Shown here: positions 8,882-17,713 of the stretch, piece by piece
How positions within the stretch are numbered: position 1 is the stretch's first letter
Layout of the letters: every line of letters starts with the position of its first letter
Assembly: GCA_023407575.1 (NCBI GenBank)
Contig: JAEYLX010000032.1
Coordinates: forward strand, 310,001-374,000
DNA length: 64,000 nucleotides
Direction of reading: 5' to 3'
DNA from: Bacillota bacterium
GTDB taxonomy: Bacteria > Bacillota > Clostridia > Lachnospirales > Lachnospiraceae
Program-made: the position numbers and the translations under genes
Notes under the pieces: generated by a model
Told to the model about the DNA's origin: nothing
The model's input: only the letters and a program-made list of their open reading frames with translations
The model's database searches: none

Positions 8882-9535
8882 ATGAAACTGTTTATTGATA
8901 CTGCAAATGTCGAGGATATCAGGAAAGCAAATGATTTAGGTGTTATATGTGGAGTAACAACCAACCCCTCTCTAATAGCGAAGGAGGGCAGAAATTTTTC
9001 GGAGGTAATTGCAGAAATTGCATCAATTGTGGATGGACCAATTAGCGGTGAAGTGAAGGCAACCACTGTTATAGCTGCGGATATGGTAGCAGAAGGCAGA
9101 GAAATTGCTAAAATTCATCCCAATATGGTAGTTAAGATTCCGATGACCCTGGAAGGTTTAAAAGCAACAAAGATTTTAGCAAGTGAAGGAATTAAAACGA
9201 ATGTTACCCTTATCTTTACTGCAAATCAGGCTCTCTTGGCTGCAAGAGCAGGTGCTACTTATGTTTCTCCTTTTGTAGGACGTCTGGATGATATATCACA
9301 ACCAGGAGTTAATTTGATTCAGACAATTTCAGAAATTTTTAATATTTATGATATAAAGTCGGAAATAATTGCAGCAAGCATAAGAAACCCGATTCACTTA
9401 ACAGAGTGCGCTTTAGCAGGCGCTGATATTGCAACGATTCCCTATAGCGTTATTGAGCAAAGTGTTAAGCACCCATTAACTACAGAAGGTATTGAGAAGT
9501 TTATCAAAGACTACAAAGCAGCCTTTGGTGAATAA
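8882..9535 (+). CDS. Transaldolase / fructose-6-phosphate aldolase family protein
   Basis: 217 aa, the short form of transaldolase (FSA/TalC subfamily) found in Firmicutes. The class I Schiff-base lysine is K85 in VVKIPMT, preceded by GVTTNPSLIAK and followed by NVTLIFTANQALLAARAGATYVSPFVGRL-type barrel strands. It moves a dihydroxyacetone unit between sugar phosphates in the pentose phosphate pathway, or cleaves fructose 6-phosphate; the two activities cannot be told apart here. The ATG follows AAGGAG. It is a single gene with its own terminator after 9557. Confidence 0.9.
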   Translation: MKLFIDTANVEDIRKANDLGVICGVTTNPSLIAKEGRNFSEVIAEIASIVDGPISGEVKATTVIAADMVAEGREIAKIHPNMVVKIPMTLEGLKATKILASEGIKTNVTLIFTANQALLAARAGATYVSPFVGRLDDISQPGVNLIQTISEIFNIYDIKSEIIAASIRNPIHLTECALAGADIATIPYSVIEQSVKHPLTTEGIEKFIKDYKAAFGE

Positions 9536-9556
9536 CTGGCAGAATAGTTAAGATAA

Positions 9557-9606
9557 AGAGCATGTACCTAGTAGTTGAAAACTAGGACATGCTCTATTCG
9601 TTTTTA
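9557..9606 (+). terminator. Terminator after the transaldolase gene
   Basis: AGAGCATGT and CCTAGT at 9557-9571 pair with ACTAGGACATGCTCT at 9581-9595, with one bulged A. ATTCGTTTTT follows. The stop codon of the minus-strand ATPase gene abuts it. Confidence 0.8.
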
Positions 9607-11112
9607 TAAGGTCAAATGTGGTCCTTTTGAATTACGAACTTGAAGTCCGGTTATTTCTTCTGCGGTGGTTGACTCTGTAGAGACATCACAAACTAAGGTG
9701 TTATCTGATAGAACGGCTACACGGTCACATATTCCCATAATCTCATCTATATCAGAGGAGATATAGATAATGCCCGCTTTTTTCTTCGTCATATCACTAA
9801 TGAAGTTATAAATATCAATCTTGCTGGCAATATCAATTCCTCGGGTGGGTTCATCCAATATGAAAATCTTCGCACGACTCATTAACCATTTGGCAAAGAT
9901 CGCCTTCTGCAGGCTTCCACCGCTGTAGGAAAGTATGCTTTTGCTACGCGTTACTGGCACATTAATTTTAGTGATGTAGTCTTTAACGGTTTGTTTCATA
10001 TAATCATAGTTTATAATTTCATTTCTTGAAAATCGCCTTAGGGATGGAAATGCTACGTTTTCATCTGTATTCATTTCTTTAAAGATGGAATCTTCAAAAT
10101 GATTTTCCGGCATCATGGCGATACCATTTTGAATGGCTACCCGTGGACTGCTTATCTCGACTAGCTTACCATTAAGGTAGATCTGTCCGGTGTATTTGGT
10201 CATGCCAAAGAGACAATTGGCTAGCAAAGTTCTACCAGAACCGGCAAGTCCAGTGATTCCAAGGATTTCACCTTCTCTTAGCTGTAAATTTATATTCGCT
10301 AACTTATCTTCAAAGCCCAGATTATCTACGGAAAGAATAATTCTTCCTTTTTTAACAATCATTTTGGGATAACGTTCTTTGGTATTGTTACCCGTAAGTA
10401 ACTGTATAATCTCTTGTTCACAGGTTTCTTTTATAATCTTGGTTCCTGCTAAAGTTCCGTCTTTAATAATTGTTATCCGGTCTCCGATTGCCATAACATC
10501 ATCGATACGGTGGGTAATATAAAAGACTCCTGCGCCTCGTTTCTTAATACTGTTTACAATATGGTAGAGAAGCTCACGTTCACTTGGAGTTAGTGCAGCA
10601 GAAGGCTCGTCCAAAATTACAACTTTAGCATCAGAGATGTAGGCTTTACAGAATTCGATCATCTGTCTCTGGGCTAAACCGAGGTTTCTGACGGTATCCT
10701 CAGTTTTGATTGGCAGATTTAATTCGTTGATTAAATCTAAAAATTGCCTATTTAATTTTTCGTAATCAATGGAATGTAATAATTTATTTTTGTAAGGAAG
10801 TTTGTGAAAGAATAGGTTCTCTGCAACACTTAGATCTTCAATAAGTGTGGAGTATTGTTGGATGAAAATAAGTTCGTTAGCGGAATAAAGGAAGGGTTTT
10901 TTTGGTTTTACTAACTCCCCGTCAAAGTAGATTTCTCCAGAATCAGGCTGAATCATTCCACTAATTAATTCCATCAATTTGCTCTTCCCAGAACCATTCT
11001 CCCCCATAATCATATGGACTTCCCTGGGGAACAAGGTAATATTGACATCGCGTATCTTGAAATTAGATACTGCCAAATTAATATTCTTTAACTCAAGCAA
11101 TGGACTATTCAA
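9604..11112 (-). CDS. Sugar ABC transporter ATP-binding protein, tandem-domain RbsA/MglA type (orphan)
   Basis: 502 aa with two ABC domains, as in carbohydrate uptake family CUT2. Domain 1 has Walker A GENGSGKSK, signature-like LGLAQRQM and Walker B VVILDEPSAALTP. Domain 2 has the usual degenerate Walker A GLAGSGRT, signature YSGGSLQKAIFAKW and FILDEPTRGIDI. It would power import of a monosaccharide from the inner membrane face. No permease or binding protein lies in its operon: it is preceded only by a DeoR regulator 20 nt upstream. It may serve permeases encoded elsewhere, or be left over from a lost operon. Confidence 0.92.
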   Translation of the reverse strand: MNSPLLELKNINLAVSNFKIRDVNITLFPREVHMIMGENGSGKSKLMELISGMIQPDSGEIYFDGELVKPKKPFLYSANELIFIQQYSTLIEDLSVAENLFFHKLPYKNKLLHSIDYEKLNRQFLDLINELNLPIKTEDTVRNLGLAQRQMIEFCKAYISDAKVVILDEPSAALTPSERELLYHIVNSIKKRGAGVFYITHRIDDVMAIGDRITIIKDGTLAGTKIIKETCEQEIIQLLTGNNTKERYPKMIVKKGRIILSVDNLGFEDKLANINLQLREGEILGITGLAGSGRTLLANCLFGMTKYTGQIYLNGKLVEISSPRVAIQNGIAMMPENHFEDSIFKEMNTDENVAFPSLRRFSRNEIINYDYMKQTVKDYITKINVPVTRSKSILSYSGGSLQKAIFAKWLMSRAKIFILDEPTRGIDIASKIDIYNFISDMTKKKAGIIYISSDIDEIMGICDRVAVLSDNTLVCDVSTESTTAEEITGLQVRNSKGPHLTL

Positions 11113-11132
11113 AGGAAACCTCCTGAAAATGG

Positions 11133-11906
11133 TTAGTTTTCGTATACATCAATGGATGTAAATAGCGGGACATTGTTACTGTAGATATAATTCTTGTACT
11201 TATCTTCAAGTTTTGAGTCAGTCAGAATCCGGTGAGCAATATTTAAATTTCCAACGCGGTAAAGTGATTTCGTACCAAAATAATTAGAGGGACAAACGAC
11301 TGTGACGGAGTCGGCAAGTTTGATTGCTTGCTGTATCAGAGTGGCTTTTTTTGTGCTGGATACTGTCATGCCTACTGTCTCGCTAAAACCGTCTATTTCA
11401 ATGAAAATATGATCGAAAGAAAAGTTTTTTAAGTTATCAATTGTCATTTGACCATAGAGTGCATTCTCATCAAGATCTCCGCCCAGTAAAATCAGGTTAT
11501 TTGTGGGTGAATGTGCAAAGGCAGAGGCAATTAGCATATCGTTGGTTACAACTGTCAGGTTACTATGGGAAGTAAGTGCCTTAGCAATAAAGGTGTTCAC
11601 AGTGCCATTGGTAAGCATGATAGCATCACCGTCATTTACCAGATAAAGTGCAGTGTCAGCAATTTCCTGATAGGATTGTATATCTTTGATTTCTTCGGTG
11701 CTTTCCCAAATGGTATCTTCAACATAATCATGAAGAACGGCACCGCCATGGGTACGTTTTAAAAATCCTTCATTCTCAAGCTTCTCCAGATCCCGGCGGA
11801 TGGTAACTTCTGTAACATCAAGCATTTCACTTAACTTTGTTACAGAGGCTTTGTGATCTTTTATTAAAATGTTCTTTATTATTCGAATTCTTTCGATTGC
11901 AAACAT
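11133..11906 (-). CDS. DeoR family transcriptional regulator
   Basis: 257 aa. The N-terminal DeoR helix-turn-helix (RIRIIKNILIKDHKASVTKLSEML, split here as RIRIIKNIL and SVTKLSEML, then VTIRRDLEKLENEGFLKRTHGGA) is followed by the sugar-phosphate-sensing domain with GTVNTFIAKAL and VTNDMLIA. It leads the minus-strand operon with the orphan ATPase and is divergent from the ChvE-MmsAB operon. Three tandem ACGAA repeats in that operon's leader and TTCGTTT at its own start are DeoR-like sites, so it may control both sides. The effector sugar phosphate is unknown. Confidence 0.92.
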   Translation of the reverse strand: MFAIERIRIIKNILIKDHKASVTKLSEMLDVTEVTIRRDLEKLENEGFLKRTHGGAVLHDYVEDTIWESTEEIKDIQSYQEIADTALYLVNDGDAIMLTNGTVNTFIAKALTSHSNLTVVTNDMLIASAFAHSPTNNLILLGGDLDENALYGQMTIDNLKNFSFDHIFIEIDGFSETVGMTVSSTKKATLIQQAIKLADSVTVVCPSNYFGTKSLYRVGNLNIAHRILTDSKLEDKYKNYIYSNNVPLFTSIDVYEN

Positions 11907-12195
11907 ATTCGTTTCCCATCTTTTAATATAGTCAGAGGTTTAGTGATTTTGAATTCCTAACGTTATAATACATGAATCCTATGAAAATACAATAACCGAC
12001 GTTAATTTATTATTACTATATTACCATGTATTTCTTTAAAAGACTATATGGTAATGCTTAATATATTGTAAAAAATTCTATAAAGGAAATCGTAGATGAG
12101 ATATATTTATGGCTTTTTTAAAGCTTATTAAATAGATGTCACCAATAGATATGTCAAAGATGCATAATAATAATAAAAAAAAGTTCAATTTATTG

Positions 12196-12224
12196 TTGAC
12201 ATTTATTAATAGTGGTGATACTAT
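12196..12224 (+). promoter_or_regulatory. Sigma-A promoter of the ChvE-MmsAB operon
   Basis: TTGACA (12196-12201), a 17-nt spacer and TACTAT (12219-12224). The start site would fall near 12231, giving a leader of about 150 nt. The rest of the 478-bp intergenic region (11907-12384) is very AT-rich with no other feature I recognise. Confidence 0.7.
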
Positions 12225-12239
12225 TCAAATATACAAACA

Positions 12240-12275
12240 GAAACGAAACATAAAACGAACATAAACGAAAACAAA
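12240..12275. promoter_or_regulatory. Candidate DeoR operator: phased AACGAA direct repeats
   Basis: Three AAACGAA-type motifs begin at about 12241, 12253 and 12263, spaced 10-12 bp, one helical turn. DeoR-family proteins often bind such direct repeats. They lie just downstream of the promoter of the sugar transport operon, where a bound repressor would block transcription. Confidence 0.5.
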
Positions 12276-12384
12276 AACAAGAAATCATAGTGAATGGGTT
12301 TACTAATTGCTTCGGTGTTAACTGTAGTAAAATAACAGTTTGGCATATATCTACAAAAAATATTATATTTTATGGGAGGGTTTT

Positions 12385-13560
12385 ATGAAAAAAAACGTAT
12401 TGGGTATTAGAAAAGCATTATCATTATTACTGTTTCTTGTGATGACAGTGTCCCTATTAACAGCCTGCGGTTCTGCAAATGGCGCAAAAGAACCAGCAAA
12501 AGACACACCTACTGACGCACCAAAAGCAGAAGTTACGAAACCAGCAACAGATCCAGCTACAGAAGAAACTGGAGATGGTCAATACATAGGTATTTCGATG
12601 CCAACAAAATCCAGTGAACGTTGGATTAAAGATGGTGCAGCAATGAAAGAGATTCTTGAAGGAAAAGGCTACACTGTTGATCTTCAATATGCAGAGGATG
12701 ATATCCCAACACAGAAATCTCAAATTGAAAACATGATTACCAAAGGCGCAAAGGTTCTGGTTATCGCAGCAATTGATGGTTCAACACTTTCTGATACACT
12801 TGATTCCGCAGCATCTAGCGGTGTTAAAATTATTTCCTATGACCGTTTACTTGTTAACACAGATGCAGTTTCCTACTATGCAACCTTTGATAACAGACGT
12901 GTAGGTCAGCAGCAAGCAGAATCACTTATGGAAGGTATTAAGAAGCTAAAAGGTGAGGCACCTTATAACATTGAGTTATTTGCAGGTTCCCCTGATGATA
13001 CTAACTCCTTCTATTTCTTCCAGGGTGCTATGGATGTATTACAGCCACTCATCGATGATGGCACTGTAGTGGTTCCTTCCGGTCAGTTAACACAGGACGA
13101 AGTTGGTACTTTAAGATGGGACGGAGCAGTAGCACAAGCTCGTATGGATGCAATTCTTGCAGCTAATTATACTGATGGAAAGAAATTAAGTGGTGTATTA
13201 TCTCCATATGACGGTATCTCCAGAGGTATTTTATCTTCTTTAACAGCATTTGGCTTAACAGGTGCTGATACACCAGTAGTAACCGGTCAGGATGCAGAAG
13301 CAGCTTCCATTAAATTAATTATATCAGGTGATCAGTACTCCACAATTTTGAAAGATACTCGTGAACTTGCTAAAGTGGCAGCAGGCATGGTGGATGCGGT
13401 TCTTTCCGGAACTGAACCAGAAATCAATGATACCGAAACCTATGATAACAATGTAAAGATCGTTCCTTCTTATTTATTAGAGCCATTTATTGTAACCGCA
13501 GATAATTATCAGGAATTAGTTATGGATTCTGGATACCTGAAACCAGAAGACATCAAATAA
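12385..13560 (+). CDS. Sugar-binding lipoprotein of a multiple-monosaccharide ABC transporter (ChvE-like)
   Basis: 391 aa from ATG 12385 behind GGGAGG; a longer frame from TTG 12340 lacks a ribosome binding site. The signal peptide ends in the lipobox LLTACG, followed by an Ala/Pro/Thr/Lys linker. The mature part is a periplasmic-binding-protein type 1 fold (IGISMPTKSSERWIKDG, IAAIDGSTLSDTL, ISYDRLL) as in ChvE/XylF. It captures monosaccharides such as xylose, arabinose, galactose or glucose outside the cell and passes them to the MmsA/MmsB proteins encoded downstream. A stem-loop separates it from mmsA. Confidence 0.92.
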   Translation: MKKNVLGIRKALSLLLFLVMTVSLLTACGSANGAKEPAKDTPTDAPKAEVTKPATDPATEETGDGQYIGISMPTKSSERWIKDGAAMKEILEGKGYTVDLQYAEDDIPTQKSQIENMITKGAKVLVIAAIDGSTLSDTLDSAASSGVKIISYDRLLVNTDAVSYYATFDNRRVGQQQAESLMEGIKKLKGEAPYNIELFAGSPDDTNSFYFFQGAMDVLQPLIDDGTVVVPSGQLTQDEVGTLRWDGAVAQARMDAILAANYTDGKKLSGVLSPYDGISRGILSSLTAFGLTGADTPVVTGQDAEAASIKLIISGDQYSTILKDTRELAKVAAGMVDAVLSGTEPEINDTETYDNNVKIVPSYLLEPFIVTADNYQELVMDSGYLKPEDIK

Positions 13561-13579
13561 TACAGATTTGACTCAACTG

Positions 13580-13621
13580 CCAAAATGTCGGTTAGTAGAA
13601 CAAAGCTAACCGATATTTTGG
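13580..13621 (+). other. Intercistronic stem-loop after the binding-protein gene
   Basis: CAAAATGTCGGTTAG (13581-13595) pairs with CTAACCGATATTTTG (13606-13620) with one G-U pair. There is no long U-run, so it probably stabilises or partially terminates the transcript and raises binding protein over membrane components. Confidence 0.75.
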
Positions 13622-13683
13622 TATCAAGTATTTATAAGACGTCATAAATCAAATTGTAGCGCTGATGCTAAAGGAGTGAAAAT

Positions 13684-15231
13684 ATGGAACAATATGCATT
13701 GGAAATGAAGAACATTACAAAAACGTTTCCTGGCGTCAAAGCTCTTGATAACGTTAACTTGAAGGTAAAGCCTCGCCAAATCCATGCACTTGTTGGTGAA
13801 AATGGAGCAGGAAAATCTACCTTAATGAATGTCTTAAGTGGTGTTTATCCGCATGGAACCTATGAAGGAGATATCGTTATTGATGGGCAGGTATGTTCAT
13901 TTAAGAACATCAAAGATAGCGAAGCAAAGGGAGTTGCTATCATTCATCAGGAATTGGCACTGATTCCCCAGCTTTCAATTGCAGAAAATGTTTTTCTCTG
14001 TAATGAACAAACAGATTTTGGTGCTGTCATCAATTGGGATAAAACACGGACTAAAACTCTTGAGATGATGAAAAAGGTTGGCCTGCATGAACATATTGAT
14101 ACAAGAATTCAAGATATTGGTATGGGCAAACAGCAGCTGGTTGAGATTATCAAAGCATTAGCCAAAGATGTCAAGATATTAATACTTGATGAACCTACAG
14201 CAGCTTTGAATGACGATGATTCAAAGCATTTGCTGGATTTGCTATTAGAACTAAGGGATGTTGGTATAACCAGCATTATTATTTCTCACAAATTAAATGA
14301 AGTGACTAGGGTTGCAGACGAGATTACGGTTATTCGTGATGGTAAAACCATTGAAACCATTGTTAAGGGAGTCGATGAGATTACGGAAGGAAGAATTATC
14401 AAAGGAATGGTTGGACGAGATCTTGTAGATCGTTTTCCAAAAAGAAATCATGCAATTGGTGAAATATGTTTTGAAGTAAAAAATTGGAGTGCCTATGATT
14501 CAAAGGATGAATCTAAACTTGTTTTGAAAGATATTAGCATTAATACCAGAAAAGGCGAAGTGGTTGGTCTTGCTGGATTAATGGGCGCAGGTCGAACAGA
14601 GTTTGCCATGAGTATATTTGGAAGATCCTTTGGAAAGAAAATAGAAGGAAAGATTTTTAAAGACGGTAAGGAAATACATATTAGGAATGTAAGTGATGCG
14701 ATAAAACATGGAATAGCTTATACAACTGAGGACAGAAAGAGTGCCGGACTTGTATTAATTGATAGTATTAAACGTAATATAAGCTTAACAGCCTTTAAAA
14801 AAATCAGTAAAGGTATTGTGATTGACGAGAATGAAGAAATCAAGGTTGCGGAGGATTTCAGATCTAAACTAAGAATAAAATCTTCCAGTATTCTTCAAAA
14901 GACAGGTAACTTATCTGGTGGAAATCAGCAGAAGGTTGTATTTAGCAAGTGGATTTTCTCAGATCCTGATGTATTAATTTTAGATGAACCTACACGAGGG
15001 ATTGATGTTGGTGCAAAATATGAGATATATTCTGTAATTAATGAATTAACGGCCAATGGAAAAACGATCATATTAATATCATCTGAGTTACCTGAAATAT
15101 TGGGGATGAGTGACAGAGTTTATGTCATGAATGAAGGAAGAATTGTTGGGGAGTTAAATGCTGAAGAAGCTTCGCAGGTTAACATAATGAACTGTATAAT
15201 GCAAAGTCATCAGGAGGTAAATCATGAATAA
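13684..15231 (+). CDS. mmsA: Multiple-monosaccharide ABC transporter ATP-binding protein
   Basis: 515 aa, two ABC domains of the CUT2 family. Domain 1 has GENGAGKSTLMNVLSG, signature IGMGKQQLVEI and LILDEPTAAL; domain 2 has the degenerate GLAGLMGAGRTEF, signature LSGGNQQKVVF and LILDEPTRGIDVG. The sequence is closest in feel to MmsA/GguA. It hydrolyses ATP at the inner face of the membrane for the permease encoded next. The ATG follows AAAGGAGTGAAAAT. Its last 8 bases overlap mmsB, which shows translational coupling. Confidence 0.94.
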   Translation: MEQYALEMKNITKTFPGVKALDNVNLKVKPRQIHALVGENGAGKSTLMNVLSGVYPHGTYEGDIVIDGQVCSFKNIKDSEAKGVAIIHQELALIPQLSIAENVFLCNEQTDFGAVINWDKTRTKTLEMMKKVGLHEHIDTRIQDIGMGKQQLVEIIKALAKDVKILILDEPTAALNDDDSKHLLDLLLELRDVGITSIIISHKLNEVTRVADEITVIRDGKTIETIVKGVDEITEGRIIKGMVGRDLVDRFPKRNHAIGEICFEVKNWSAYDSKDESKLVLKDISINTRKGEVVGLAGLMGAGRTEFAMSIFGRSFGKKIEGKIFKDGKEIHIRNVSDAIKHGIAYTTEDRKSAGLVLIDSIKRNISLTAFKKISKGIVIDENEEIKVAEDFRSKLRIKSSSILQKTGNLSGGNQQKVVFSKWIFSDPDVLILDEPTRGIDVGAKYEIYSVINELTANGKTIILISSELPEILGMSDRVYVMNEGRIVGELNAEEASQVNIMNCIMQSHQEVNHE

Positions 15232-16393
15232 TAAGGTAGGTACCTTGTTAAAGGGGAATATTCGCCAATATGTAATGGTTATTGCATTGGTAATTGTTAT
15301 TGTATTATTTCAAGTTACGACTAATGGTGTATTACTAAAACCATTGAATGTCTCAAACCTAATATCACAGAATGCATATATTTTGATTCTAGCAATCGGT
15401 ATGCTCTTATGTATTTTGACTGGTGGTAATGTAGACTTGTCGGTTGGTTCTGTAGCAGGCTTTGTTGGTGCTATTTCAGCAATTATGATGCTTAAATGGA
15501 ATGTACCAGTGCTTCCAACGATTATTGTATCACTGTTACTGGGACTCTTAATTGGATGCTGGCAAGGTTTTTGGATTGCATATGTTGGAGTTCCGGCTTT
15601 TATAGCTACATTGGCAGGTATGTTAATCTTTAGAGGACTCACCCTGGTTGTGCTTCAGGGTACAAGCTTGGCACCACTACCAGCTGGCTATACCTTTTTA
15701 GCGTCAGGATTTCTTCCTAGTATGGGAATTGTTGGCGGGCATAATCTATTAGCTATTTTATTGGGTATTGTAGCGTCTATTCTTTATATAATCAAAGAAC
15801 TGAGCAGTAGAAAAAATAAAAAGAGATATGGTTTTGAAGTAAGCCCATATGCAGTGTTTATCCCACAGGTAATTGGTATCGTGGTAGTGATTAACGCATT
15901 TACATATTCACTATCTTCTTATAAAGGTATTCCAATGGTATTGGTTATTGTTATTGTCCTAGTATTAATTTATTCCTTTATAACAATGAAGACAATACCA
16001 GGAAGACATATCTATGCCTTTGGTGGTAATGCAAAAGCAGCTCAATTATCCGGTGTAAATACCAAGAAAGTTATGTTCTGGGTATATGCTAACATGGGTG
16101 TTATGGCAGCGCTGGCAGGTATTATTTTTACAGGAAGACTTAATTCTGCTACACCAAAAGCTGGTGTTAACTTTGAGCTGGATGCAATCGCTGCCTGTTT
16201 TATCGGCGGTGCATCAACCTCCGGTGGTGTTGGAACAATAGTCGGAGCGATGGTGGGTGGTCTATTAATGGGTGTCTTAAACAATGGTATGTCAATTATG
16301 GGTATCAGTATTGATTGGCAACAGACCATTAAAGGCTTCGTATTACTATCTGCAGTTGCCTTTGACGTATATTCCAAATCTAAATCAAAATAA
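15224..16393 (+). CDS. mmsB: Multiple-monosaccharide ABC transporter permease
   Basis: 389 aa, about ten hydrophobic segments. It contains the CUT2 permease hallmarks LCILTGGNVDLSVGS, VPAFIATLAGMLIFRG and the EAA-like FGGNAKAAQLSGVNTKK, then AACFIGGASTSGGVGT. It forms the membrane channel with MmsA. The start overlaps mmsA by 8 nt, with AGGAGG inside the mmsA coding region. A strong terminator follows, so chvE-mmsA-mmsB is a complete operon. Confidence 0.94.
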   Translation: MNNKVGTLLKGNIRQYVMVIALVIVIVLFQVTTNGVLLKPLNVSNLISQNAYILILAIGMLLCILTGGNVDLSVGSVAGFVGAISAIMMLKWNVPVLPTIIVSLLLGLLIGCWQGFWIAYVGVPAFIATLAGMLIFRGLTLVVLQGTSLAPLPAGYTFLASGFLPSMGIVGGHNLLAILLGIVASILYIIKELSSRKNKKRYGFEVSPYAVFIPQVIGIVVVINAFTYSLSSYKGIPMVLVIVIVLVLIYSFITMKTIPGRHIYAFGGNAKAAQLSGVNTKKVMFWVYANMGVMAALAGIIFTGRLNSATPKAGVNFELDAIAACFIGGASTSGGVGTIVGAMVGGLLMGVLNNGMSIMGISIDWQQTIKGFVLLSAVAFDVYSKSKSK

Positions 16394-16423
16394 TAATTGC
16401 ACTAATATTTTGTAAGGACAATT

Positions 16424-16470
16424 AAAAAGAGTACTGCAATCCTAATCTAAGGGAAGCAGTACTCTTTTAA
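16424..16470 (+). terminator. Terminator of the ChvE-MmsAB operon
   Basis: Perfect 13-bp stem AAAAGAGTACTGC (16425-16437) with GCAGTACTCTTTT (16456-16468), 31 nt after the mmsB stop. T-rich sequence follows. Confidence 0.85.
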
Positions 16471-16538
16471 TCTTTAAATTTATTAGAAGGTTTGTTAATT
16501 TAATAAGCTGGGTCACAACGTACAGTTGATATATATTC

Positions 16539-16569
16539 TTAATTGAGCAGAGCTGCTCTATTCAATTAA
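16539..16569. other. Small imperfect palindrome near the UMP kinase fragment
   Basis: TTAATTGA-GCAG-AG-CTGC with TCAATTAA forms a bulged hairpin downstream of the minus-strand fragment. It could be a remnant terminator of that gene. It has no clear U-run. Confidence 0.35.
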
Positions 16570-16621
16570 TATATTTTAGTTCGATTTTATCAAGATTGCG
16601 TAAAACCAATTAGATAGCCAA

Positions 16622-16954
16622 TTAATAAAACACATCCGTACAGTTTTTCTTAATAACAGTTCCGATATTCTTACCTTTGACGATATTAAAAATTACATTT
16701 TTTTCTTTTCCATCATATAAATACATAGTAACACCAAATTCCTCTGCTAACATAAATGCTGATAAATCGCATGCTTTAATCTTATTAGAAACACAAGTAT
16801 TGTAGCTTACCTGTTGATATCTTTTTGCATTTTTATTAAAACGTGGGTCTAAATCATATACTCCGTCTATATTCTTCGCCATTAACAACATATCTGCTTC
16901 AATTTCAATTGCTTTTTGTACTGCTGGATAGTCAGTAGCTACAAATGGATTGCA
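16622..16954 (-). pseudogene. UMP kinase (PyrH) C-terminal fragment
   Basis: In frame from 16951 to the stop at 16622 the translation reads NPFVATDYPAVQKAIEIEAD, then MLLMAKNIDGVYDLDP and finally NIGTVIKK. This matches the second half of bacterial UMP kinase (GNPYFSTD, EIEAD, AKNVDGVYD, GTVI). The first half, about 130 of some 240 residues including the nucleotide-binding N-terminus, is absent, and the homology stops abruptly at the GTGNP region. The ATG at 16891 is internal to the domain. It cannot make an active enzyme and is most likely a broken extra copy; the real pyrH should be elsewhere. Confidence 0.8.
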
Positions 16955-17069
16955 TAATTTATAATAAATTAAATTGAGTTATTCAGTTTATTGAAACTTG
17001 ATATAATTACGCGAAATGTATACAATAGATATTAGGTTGTCCGACACAATATTGAGAGGAAGGTACTTC

Positions 17070-17681
17070 ATGGGAGTATTTGATAGAAAAAAAATAGATG
17101 TAAAGAAGGTAGTGAATCAGGATAAGGTAGCCATTTATATAGATTACAGTAAATTAAAAAAAGAGAATGATTTTATTTCGTCTTTTTTTCAGGAGTTCAA
17201 TTTGAATAAAGATATGTTTGTATTAATTAATACAAATATGTTTTATAGCGAGGAAAAGATTAATATAGACGCTGTTGTTGAGAAGATCAAAAATGAACTT
17301 GATAGCAAAGAAGTACAGTATGAGGAAATTGTAATAAAAAAGAACAATGATATGCTGGTATTTGGATTTGCAATTAAAAAGTCAGATAAAGTCAATACTT
17401 ATCAAATCGGTATGAGAGTAGCAGCAGGTGAATTTAAAAAGGTTGAAGAAATAGTTAACATTTACAATCATTTTTGCTATGTTATCAATCAACCTATGGA
17501 TGCAGAGGAACTATCTAAGAAGTTTCATGAGGTTCGTGGAGAATATGAGGAGCTGAATCAATGGTTTGGACTAGGTTTTTATGTTAACCATGTTTTACAA
17601 AAGATTAGTGTAACTTGTAATAAAGAACTCGTTGCATTTGCAGAAGAGAAAATTAATAAGTTAGCCGAGAGATATAAATAA
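17070..17681 (+). CDS. Protein of unknown function
   Basis: 203 aa from ATG 17070, 7 nt after GAGAGGAAGG; the frame extends back to 17016 but without a ribosome binding site. I do not recognise the family. It is charged, rich in Lys and Glu, with no signal peptide or membrane segment, so it is probably cytoplasmic. Predicted alternating strands and helices (VAIYIDYSKL, VFGFAIKKSD, GEFKKVEEIVNIYNHF) suggest a compact alpha/beta fold. A HIT-family gene starts 33 nt downstream on the same strand, so the two may be an operon. Confidence 0.75.
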   Translation: MGVFDRKKIDVKKVVNQDKVAIYIDYSKLKKENDFISSFFQEFNLNKDMFVLINTNMFYSEEKINIDAVVEKIKNELDSKEVQYEEIVIKKNNDMLVFGFAIKKSDKVNTYQIGMRVAAGEFKKVEEIVNIYNHFCYVINQPMDAEELSKKFHEVRGEYEELNQWFGLGFYVNHVLQKISVTCNKELVAFAEEKINKLAERYK

Positions 17682-17713
17682 AGAAAAAACATCTTATTAT
17701 CAGGGGGAATAGT

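Noticed and set aside
12340..12384. Fifteen extra N-terminal residues on the ChvE-like lipoprotein
   Set aside because: They would precede a standard lipoprotein signal peptide, and GGGAGG lies directly before ATG 12385.
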